Shown here piece after piece: positions 57,655 through 64,000 of a DNA stretch of 64,000 nt (positions are counted from its first letter, which is position 1; each line of letters begins with the position of its first letter). A program made the translations under genes and the position numbers. This stretch comes from Cellvibrionaceae bacterium 1162T.S.0a.05 (GTDB lineage: Bacteria > Pseudomonadota > Gammaproteobacteria > Pseudomonadales > Cellvibrionaceae), in the NCBI GenBank assembly GCA_000964245.1, contig LANB01000001.1:2848501-2912500 (forward strand). The letters are read 5' to 3'. The notes below the pieces were generated by a model. It ran no database searches. It worked only from the letters and a program-made list of their open reading frames with translations, and had not been told where the DNA came from.

Positions 57655-58644
57655 TTAGGCTTTTTCCAGCTCGGTTTTGATTAACATATCTATAAAGTGA
57701 TTGGTTTCATCGGAAATAATTTGTCTCGCCGGGTCGGCTTCAAACCAGTCCAGGGTCGTCTTGATCCCCTCTGCAAAGGGAATGGTGCATTGAAAATCCG
57801 GCACGACGCTCTTGATCTTGCTGTTGTCAAAAATCACGCTGCTGGTTTTATCTCCGAGAAGTGAGCCGATATATTCCGGGTCATGTTTGGCAATGCGATC
57901 CGAGGTCACGTGAACGATATTGGCCTCCTTACCGAGAGCCGCCGCCAATTGTTCGTGGATTTGATTCCAGGTGAGCAATTCGTCAGAGGTAATGTGGAAG
58001 GCTTCTCCGATACTCGCCTCCAATCCCAGCAGGCCAAAGAAGCCCAGCGCGAAATCCTCTGCATGCGTCAGTACCCACAGGGAGGAGCCGTCACCGTGAA
58101 CTACGATAGGCAAACCTTTCTTGATGCGATCTACAGTGGTGTACTCGGTCCAGCCGCCGATACAAATTGGAATTACCTTTGAGTAGGTGTGTGATGGTCG
58201 CACAATTGTGGCGGGGAAGCCCTGTTTTTCGTAGGCCTCTGTGAGCAAGCGTTCGCAGGCAATTTTGTTTCTTGAATACTCCCAAAAAGGATTTTCCAGC
58301 GGCGTTGTTTCGCGAATGATGGGGTGTTTGAGAGGCGTCTGGTAGCAAGACGCTGAACTGATGAAAATGTATTGGTGAGTTTTGCCGGCAAAAAGGCGAA
58401 TGTCTCTTTCGACATCTTTGGGTTCGAAAGCAATCCAATTTACAACGACATCCCATTCGTGCCCAGTGAGTGCGGCGGCGGTCTCGGCCTCATTGTGAAT
58501 ATCGGCCTGGATTTGTTGGGCGCCCTGAATGCTCACTCCGGTTTGTCCACGATTCAGCAGCCAGAGGTCGACACCGTTTTCCAGGGCAAGACAGGAGCAA
58601 GAAGTCGAAATATTGCCTGTTCCACCAATAAACAAAACTTTCAT
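57655..58644 (-). CDS. Atypical SDR / NAD-dependent epimerase-dehydratase family protein
   Basis: 329 aa. It has an N-terminal Rossmann motif GGTGNIS (residues 8-14), a variant of the SDR GxxGxxG, then NRGQTGV and VVNWIAFEPKDVERDI, and ISSASCYQTPL with the conserved Ser. The YxxxK active site is EYSRNKIACE. This resembles plant CSP41/NAD-epimerase-like SDR proteins found next to various sugar or lipid genes. The substrate is unknown. It is divergent from ilvB across the stem-rich 58645-59153 region. Confidence 0.85.
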   Translation of the reverse strand: MKVLFIGGTGNISTSCSCLALENGVDLWLLNRGQTGVSIQGAQQIQADIHNEAETAAALTGHEWDVVVNWIAFEPKDVERDIRLFAGKTHQYIFISSASCYQTPLKHPIIRETTPLENPFWEYSRNKIACERLLTEAYEKQGFPATIVRPSHTYSKVIPICIGGWTEYTTVDRIKKGLPIVVHGDGSSLWVLTHAEDFALGFFGLLGLEASIGEAFHITSDELLTWNQIHEQLAAALGKEANIVHVTSDRIAKHDPEYIGSLLGDKTSSVIFDNSKIKSVVPDFQCTIPFAEGIKTTLDWFEADPARQIISDETNHFIDMLIKTELEKA

Positions 58645-59153
58645 TTGCTAATTTCCTTCGTTGTATTTGTTGTGAGTGCAGTCTAGCAAAGCGTGCCTCC
58701 CGGCGGAGTGAGTAGGGCGTCACTTGCCGCTGATGCCAACAACGACTAAAATCTCCCCTTCACCATCAGGTCAAACAGTTTGGTTACCACTTCACCCCGA
58801 TTAACCAGACTGTCCGAGCACTCTAAGCGACTGTTCAAACCTGATGGAGCGAGGGGGCAAACCATGCATCCTTCCGGCAACAGTGAGCGCCTTAAGTGTA
58901 GGCCGCTCAAACCCGTGAGCCTTGGCCTGTAAATTGGGTCTGTAAGCCTAAGCCCCCGTGCGAACCGCCCGCCAGCGGTCTCAAACGATAACAACAGGGC
59001 GCAACGTCATGAGATCGACGTGATGGCGTTATGAGTAGAAGGGCCGCGTGTTCATGCCGGAAATTCAGCAGCTAAATACGAGAATCTAAATAATTCGCTG
59101 GCTAAATGGCTGAGGCGAATTGTTGTATTTGTTTTTTACAAGAGGAAACAGAA
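58645..59153. other. Stem-rich gene-free region before ilvB
   Basis: 509 bases, GC-richer than the surrounding intergenic DNA. Paired arms include CCATCAGGT (58763) / ACCTGATGG (58839), enclosing ACAGTTTGGTTA (58775-58786) / TAACCAGACTGT (58802-58813). Further stems are AGGCC-GCTCA / TGAGC-GGCCT near 58901-58931, ACCGC/GCGGT near 58967-58982, and AATTCGC (59092) / GCGAATT (59115). A minus-strand open frame (58746-58994, 82 codons) has no recognisable protein. This could be a relic mobile element or a structured RNA. The ilvB ribosome-binding site is at its end. Confidence 0.55.
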
Positions 59154-60887
59154 GTGGAAAAACTTTCTGGTGGAGATATGCTCATCCGCGCACTGGCAGA
59201 TGAAGGTGTGGAATGCATCTTCGGCTATCCGGGCGGTGCGGCCTTGCATATCTACGATGCCGTATTCAGACAGAAAAAAGTCAAGCACATACTTGTGCGT
59301 CATGAACAGGCCGCGACACACGCCGCGGATGGTTACGCACGCTCAACGGGGAAAACCGGCGTTGTTTTGGTGACTTCCGGCCCAGGGGCAACAAATGCCA
59401 TCACGGGTATTGCGACTGCCTACATGGACTCCATACCGATGGTCGTCATTTCCGGTCAGGTCGTGTCCGAGAGAATTGGTGAAGATGCCTTTCAGGAAAC
59501 AGATATGGTTGGTATTTCGCGGCCTATCGTAAAACACAGCTTTCTGGTGAAAGAGCAAAGCAAGATCCCGGAAATAGTGAAGAAAGCGTTTCACATTGCG
59601 TCTACTGGTCGTCCCGGCCCTGTTGTCATTGATATCCCCAAGGATATTACAAATCCGGTTGATAAGTTTGATTACGAATATCCGGACAAAGTGAAAATTC
59701 GTTCCTACACGCCAGCGGGTAAAGGTCATAGCGGACAAATTAAAAAAGCGGTTCAACTGTTGTTGTCGGCGCGCCGTCCAATGATTTATTCCGGGGGCGG
59801 TGTGATTCAGGGTAACGCCTCTGAATATTTGACAAAGCTGGCCAAAATTCTGAATTTTCCAGTTACCAATACCCTGATGGGCCTGGGGGCTTATCCGGGG
59901 TCAGATCGCCAATTTCTGGGAATGTTGGGAATGCACGGCACTGTCGAATCAAACACAGCCATGCATCATGCCGATGTGATTCTCGCTGTCGGTGCGCGAT
60001 TTGATGATCGTGTAACAAATACGCCGGGTAAGTTCTGCCCGTCGGCGAAAATTATTCATATCGATATCGACCCGGCATCCATCTCAAAAACCGTCGCAGC
60101 GGATATTCCAATCGTAGGTGCAGTCGATAGTGTCTTGAGTGAAATGCTGGAGTTGGTGAAAGCCAGTGATGAGCGCCCCGATACCAAGGCCCTGGCTGAT
60201 TGGTGGACACAAATTGAAGCGTGGCGGGATCGCTACAGTATTCAAAAGAACCCGAACTACAGCAATGAGGGCATGATAAAGCCGCAAGAAGTGTTGCGGG
60301 CACTTTATCATGTTACCAGGGGTGATGCGTTTATCACGTCTGACGTAGGCCAGCATCAAATGTTCAGTGCGCAGTATTATCTTTTTGATAAACCACGCCG
60401 TTGGATTAACTCTGGCGGGCTTGGCACTATGGGATTTGGATTGCCCGCAGCGATGGGTGTGCAGTTAGCGCATCGCGATGCAATGGTGGCCTGTGTGACG
60501 GGCGAGGGCAGTATTCAAATGTGTATTCAAGAGTTATCTACCTGCACTCAGTATCATCTGCCGATAAAAATTATCTGTGTGAACAATCAAGCGCTGGGCA
60601 TGGTTAAACAGTGGCAGGACATGCAATACGACAGCCGCTATTCGGAAAGCCTGTACGAAGATTCCCTGCCTGACTTTATCAAACTGGTTGAATCATACGG
60701 GCACGTGGGTATGAAAGTGACCAAGCGCGAAGAGTTGATTCCCAGGCTGGAAGAGTGTTTTGCCATGAAAGACCGCTGCGTGTTTATGGATATTTACGTT
60801 GATCCCTCCGAGCACGTTTATCCGATGCAAGTGGCGCCGAACGGATCCATGCGTGATATGTGGCTAAGTAAAACGGAGCGCACCTGA
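59154..60887 (+). CDS. ilvI: Acetolactate synthase large subunit (IlvI-type)
   Basis: 577 aa from GTG 59154 (GAGG eight bases upstream); the frame extends to 59106 but [14 protein letters not shown] matches the family start. ThDP enzyme that condenses pyruvates to acetolactate or acetohydroxybutyrate in valine/leucine/isoleucine synthesis. It has the catalytic Glu in [12 protein letters not shown], the FAD-site [13 protein letters not shown], and ThDP motif [14 protein letters not shown]. It overlaps the ilvH start by one base. Confidence 0.96.
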   Translation: MEKLSGGDMLIRALADEGVECIFGYPGGAALHIYDAVFRQKKVKHILVRHEQAATHAADGYARSTGKTGVVLVTSGPGATNAITGIATAYMDSIPMVVISGQVVSERIGEDAFQETDMVGISRPIVKHSFLVKEQSKIPEIVKKAFHIASTGRPGPVVIDIPKDITNPVDKFDYEYPDKVKIRSYTPAGKGHSGQIKKAVQLLLSARRPMIYSGGGVIQGNASEYLTKLAKILNFPVTNTLMGLGAYPGSDRQFLGMLGMHGTVESNTAMHHADVILAVGARFDDRVTNTPGKFCPSAKIIHIDIDPASISKTVAADIPIVGAVDSVLSEMLELVKASDERPDTKALADWWTQIEAWRDRYSIQKNPNYSNEGMIKPQEVLRALYHVTRGDAFITSDVGQHQMFSAQYYLFDKPRRWINSGGLGTMGFGLPAAMGVQLAHRDAMVACVTGEGSIQMCIQELSTCTQYHLPIKIICVNNQALGMVKQWQDMQYDSRYSESLYEDSLPDFIKLVESYGHVGMKVTKREELIPRLEECFAMKDRCVFMDIYVDPSEHVYPMQVAPNGSMRDMWLSKTERT

Positions 60888-61378
60888 TGAGAAGAATCAT
60901 TTCTGTATTAATGGAAAACGAGCCGGGTGCACTTTCCCGGGTGGTAGGTTTGTTCTCGCAGCGCGGTTATAACATTGAAACGCTGACCGTGGCGCCGACC
61001 GAAGATGCGACCTTGTCTCGGCTGACACTTACCACGATTGGCGATGACCATAAAATCGAACAGATAACCAAGCATTTGAATCGTTTGGTGGATGTTGTCA
61101 AATTGGTTGATCTGACTGAGGGGGCGCACATTGAGCGTGAACTTATGATGGTCAAGGTGAAAGCCAGCGGCGCTCAGCGCGCTGAAGTAAAGCGTTGCGT
61201 GGATATCTTTCGTGGACAGATTATCGATGTCACTGCAACGGTCTACACCATTCAGATTACTGGTGCCAGCGACAAGCTTGATGCCTTTTTGCAGGCAGTG
61301 GGCGAGGCAGCGATCCTCGAAGTTGTTCGCTCCGGTGTATCGGGAATTGGTCGCGGCGAAAAAGTACTATCCCTTTAA
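60887..61378 (+). CDS. ilvH: Acetolactate synthase small regulatory subunit
   Basis: 163 aa, normal IlvH length. The N-terminal ACT domain (ISVLMENEPGALSRVVGLFSQRGYNIETLTVAPT) binds valine for feedback inhibition; the second ACT-like domain follows. ATG 60887 shares a base with the ilvI stop (TGATG). Confidence 0.97.
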   Translation: MRRIISVLMENEPGALSRVVGLFSQRGYNIETLTVAPTEDATLSRLTLTTIGDDHKIEQITKHLNRLVDVVKLVDLTEGAHIERELMMVKVKASGAQRAEVKRCVDIFRGQIIDVTATVYTIQITGASDKLDAFLQAVGEAAILEVVRSGVSGIGRGEKVLSL

Positions 61379-61448
61379 TTTCCAAGCCCGGCCCTCGTGG
61401 TCGGGATTCTCCCTATTGAAGCGACTCCTCAGGACTCCTGTTTACGAT

Positions 61449-61477
61449 TAGACAATGTAACCGGTTTCATGTATTCT
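61449..61477 (+). promoter_or_regulatory. Sigma-70 promoter candidate for an RNA after ilvH
   Basis: TAGACA (61449-61454), 17 bases, TATTCT (61472-61477). The expected start, about 61484, is exactly where the long hairpin begins. Confidence 0.5.
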
Positions 61478-61483
61478 TAAAGT

Positions 61484-61671
61484 CATGGCTGGGGTGTGCC
61501 GGTTGGAGCAATGTGTGAACGACACAGATTTGTGCACCCCAGCCATTCTATTTTTTGAGCGCAGCCCATCCTTGTTTGCAGTGCCAGGCATCCAGGCAGC
61601 AAACGCGGGTAGCGGTTTTTCATGAATTGACTCAAATGTGCCATTGGGGCTTTGCGAGAAGCCCCTTTTTT
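61484..61671 (+). ncRNA. Candidate structured small RNA (or elaborate ilvH terminator)
   Basis: The arm ATGGCTGGGGTG (61485-61496) pairs perfectly with CACCCCAGCCAT (61535-61546), and three more wobble/GC pairs extend it. An internal TGTGT/ACACA hairpin (61512-61526) sits in the loop. TTCTATTTTTTG follows, so the RNA could end near 61557. A further dyad GTTTGC/GCAAAC with inner TGCC/GGCA and the GGGGCTT/AAGCCCC terminator allow a 190-base form. A promoter precedes it. I do not recognise the RNA family. Confidence 0.45.
61646..61671 (+). terminator. Intrinsic terminator downstream of ilvH and the candidate RNA
   Basis: GGGGCTT (61646-61652) / AAGCCCC (61659-61665) with a 6-base loop and six T residues. 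Confidence 0.88.
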
Positions 61672-61692
61672 ATGAAGCCTTTGTTTTGAGTT

Positions 61693-62403
61693 TTATTTTG
61701 GGTCTTGTTTTGAGTAGAGAAAAGAGGTGATCGTCAGACGCCCGCTGCGCGGGTCCGGATCGAAAAGGTAGTCCGGATCAATATTACCGCTATGGAGGCT
61801 GGTGCCGCGGTAAATAATGAGGCGGTTGAAATGCGCCTCAATGGTGTCGATCCTGTCATAGTAAGCGGTACTGCCATTCATATAAATCGGGTCGGGATTC
61901 TGGCTTTCTTCCTTCACCAAAGCCATGTAATTGGGATATCGCTCTCCGTTCACATATTCATATCCACTGGCTTTATGACGATAAAAAGAGGTTCCACCGA
62001 ATTTTTCATCACACAAGTAATGCAGAAAGGCGATGTCTTCAGGGTTGGTTCCGTCAAAATGCGGTATACGCTGTGCAGGCATAAGTTCGTTGGGTGGGGT
62101 TGTGACAATCGACAAAAACGAATCGGCGTGTGAAATATTTTTAGGGTCTATTGCAAAGGTTTTGCAGATAAAAGCGCCAAGCATTTGTTGAATGCGGTCC
62201 ATGTAACTGTAGGGTGTCATGGAGCGAATGCCGGGGTAGTAGTCCTCGCTCTCAATAAAGGTTTGGTTGCTGGCGATATGCTCAACAAGCTCCTCGGCAT
62301 TTTGAATAAAATCCTCGACAAGGATAATCGGTTGTTCTTCAGAGCCAATAATGCCCGTGGCAACACGCATATTGGGGTTGGCCCGTACTTCAAATTCCTG
62401 CAT
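61693..62403 (-). CDS. DUF6445-like protein, possible non-heme iron oxygenase fold
   Basis: 236 aa from ATG 62403 with AGGA six bases upstream; the frame runs on to 62487 without support. There is no signal peptide. PHFDGTNPEDIAFLHYL and the later LIIYRGTSLHSGNI give an HxD...H triad like 2-oxoglutarate/Fe(II) dioxygenases. That matches the DUF6445 family, often found near TonB receptors or tryptophan halogenases but here alone between ilvH and ilvY. Its substrate is unknown. Confidence 0.75.
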   Translation of the reverse strand: MQEFEVRANPNMRVATGIIGSEEQPIILVEDFIQNAEELVEHIASNQTFIESEDYYPGIRSMTPYSYMDRIQQMLGAFICKTFAIDPKNISHADSFLSIVTTPPNELMPAQRIPHFDGTNPEDIAFLHYLCDEKFGGTSFYRHKASGYEYVNGERYPNYMALVKEESQNPDPIYMNGSTAYYDRIDTIEAHFNRLIIYRGTSLHSGNIDPDYLFDPDPRSGRLTITSFLYSKQDPK

Positions 62404-62404
62404 A

Positions 62405-63289
62405 TCAAATCCTGTTTTTAAGCTGTTGCCAAAATGCGTGGACGAGGGGACTGCGCAAACGCCTTGAGAGAACGCATACGCCAACATCGTAGGGTTTAAG
62501 ATCGGGCTGGATACTAAAGGCTTTCACCTTCTTTGCCAACGGGCTGTTATCAACGACAATTTTTGGCACCAGGCCGATGCCGAAGCCGAGGCTAACCATG
62601 CTGACGATCGCTTCATTACCGCTCACTTGCGCGTACAGTTGTGGTGTAATTTTCATTTTCCGAAACCACGAGTTTAAACGCTCGCGTGCCAAGCCTCGCT
62701 CCGGAATAATCATAGGCACATCTTGCAGAACTTGCTTGTTATCTTTTTTGTTTTCGAAAAATAACTGGTCATTTTGCGGCGCAATAAATATGAGGGGTGA
62801 GCTGCTAAAACGAGAAAACTCCAGGTTGCCAGGCAGTGTTTCCGGTCTTGCGGTAATAGCAATATCTTCTTCGCCGTTCACAACGCGTTGCATCGCGAGA
62901 GCGGGATCGCCGGTGTGTAAGGTTATAGCAATACCGGGGTGCGCACGTCGAAATTCCGCAAGAATATCGTAGAGAAAGCTATAGCTTGCTGTCACCGAGC
63001 AATAAATGCTGATCGAACCACTCAGTTCCTGTGTCTGGCTGGCCAGGCTTTCCTTAAGTGTTTCCCAATGGCGCAACAGCTCGCGAGCTTCCGGCAGGAA
63101 AGATTCGCCGGCACGGGTTAGTAAAACAGAGCGATTTGATCGTTCAAAAAGTTTGCAGTTCAGCGCCTCTTCCAGTTGCTGGATGTTGCGCGTCAGGGTG
63201 GGTGGGCTGACGTGGCACAACTCGGCAGCACGCTGGAAATGGCAGGTTTCTGCCAGTTTGATGAATAGTTTGAGCCGGCTTGTGTCCAT
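62405..63289 (-). CDS. ilvY: LysR-family activator IlvY
   Basis: 294 aa from ATG 63289 (frame open to 63412, but MDTSRLKLFIKLAETCHFQRAAELCHVS is the family start). The winged helix-turn-helix (about 1-60) and LysR effector domain fit IlvY, and the divergent ilvC confirms it. IlvY activates ilvC in response to acetolactate or acetohydroxybutyrate. It ends one base before the start of the DUF6445-like gene. Confidence 0.93.
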   Translation of the reverse strand: MDTSRLKLFIKLAETCHFQRAAELCHVSPPTLTRNIQQLEEALNCKLFERSNRSVLLTRAGESFLPEARELLRHWETLKESLASQTQELSGSISIYCSVTASYSFLYDILAEFRRAHPGIAITLHTGDPALAMQRVVNGEEDIAITARPETLPGNLEFSRFSSSPLIFIAPQNDQLFFENKKDNKQVLQDVPMIIPERGLARERLNSWFRKMKITPQLYAQVSGNEAIVSMVSLGFGIGLVPKIVVDNSPLAKKVKAFSIQPDLKPYDVGVCVLSRRLRSPLVHAFWQQLKNRI

Positions 63290-63340
63290 AGATCTTAAAT
63301 CTTGATGTGGAAATCGGTGTGAGGTGAGTGTTTCATATTG

Positions 63341-63396
63341 TGAAATATTAAAATTTAAATATTTCAATATACGGTATACGTTGATTCCACTACAAT
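63341..63396 (+). promoter_or_regulatory. ilvY-ilvC operator and ilvC promoter
   Basis: TGAAATATT (63341-63349) and AATATTTCA (63358-63366) are perfect inverted arms around 8 bases, followed by -10 TACAAT (63391-63396). The -35 is poor (TATACG region), as expected where IlvY must activate. Binding by IlvY is inference from position. Confidence 0.6.
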
Positions 63397-63440
63397 CGCG
63401 CGCAAATCTCAAGTCTGATTTTCAATTTGAAACGCCTTAA

Positions 63441-64000
<560 letters not shown>

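Larger units (their letters stand above)
61379..61692. other. ilvH-DUF6445 interval with candidate RNA and terminator
   Basis: 314 bases holding a promoter candidate (61449-61477), a long hairpin (61485-61546), a second GTTTGC/GCAAAC dyad (about 61577-61607) and a terminator (61646-61671). No protein frame is credible. Confidence 0.6.

Noticed and set aside
57501..57700. Small plus-strand frames between DUF4124 and the SDR gene
   Set aside because: They overlap the SDR 3' end and an inverted repeat, and no ribosome-binding site is seen.
58760..58850. Integron attC site
   Set aside because: Paired arms suggested one, but the RYYYAAC and GTTRRRY end motifs are not present and no integrase or cassette is nearby.
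58746..58994. 82-codon minus-strand open frame before ilvI
   Set aside because: It lies across the strongly structured region, has no ribosome-binding site and its translation looks like GC-driven noise. Kept only as part of the region note.

Overview
The window reads as a stretch of chromosome from a free-living, Gram-negative gammaproteobacterium. Supporting features are an outer-membrane assembly lipoprotein (bamD), a type IV minor pilin cluster with pilSR, the ribF-ileS-lspA-ispH order, long-form isocitrate lyase, malate synthase G, and ilvY-ilvC. A secreted GH8 enzyme carrying CBM2-like and CBM60-like modules suggests a plant-polysaccharide degrader of the Cellvibrio/Teredinibacter/Saccharophagus type. 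That placement is inference from gene content, not from a search. I see no rRNA, tRNA, CRISPR array, prophage or intact insertion sequence.

Layout. 1-4.5 kb: the 3' part of a GGDEF-EAL protein, a BepA-like protease, and a tusA-like/perM-like pair. 4.9-9.2 kb: aceE-aceF with a strong terminator. 9.3-14.8 kb: an accessory stretch with a secreted two-repeat protein, an EamA transporter, a nitroreductase, a cyclase-family hydrolase, a LysR regulator and a HAD dehalogenase. 15.4-18.1 kb: the GH8 exported enzyme behind about 670 bases of AT-rich DNA. 18.2-21.9 kb: small envelope proteins, two probable outer-membrane barrels, a ComB-like phosphatase and a PH-domain membrane protein. 21.9-29.5 kb: a two-carbon/gluconeogenic locus, with an ScfR/RamB-like regulator divergent from glcB-aceA-pckA and four operator-like repeats between them.

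29.6-37.6 kb: an OmpA-family protein, then murJ, ribF, ileS, lspA and ispH. 37.8-48.5 kb: type IV pilus genes fimU/fimT-like, pilV, pilW, pilX, pilY1 and pilE on the plus strand, meeting a second FimT-like pseudopilin and pilSR on the minus strand. 48.6-57.4 kb: housekeeping genes nadE, bamD, rluD, pgeF and clpB plus two small exported proteins. 57.6-64 kb: an SDR protein, ilvB(I)-ilvH, a DUF6445-like protein, ilvY and the start of ilvC.

The least explained signals are non-coding. They are a candidate structured RNA with its own promoter after ilvH, a stem-rich segment before ilvB, several unrelated short degenerate tandem repeats between genes (one with six copies in 23/20-base phasing), and the operator array before glcB. 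Among proteins, a duplicated Cys-containing secreted protein and a pseudopilin with Asn at the usual Glu+5 deserve attention.
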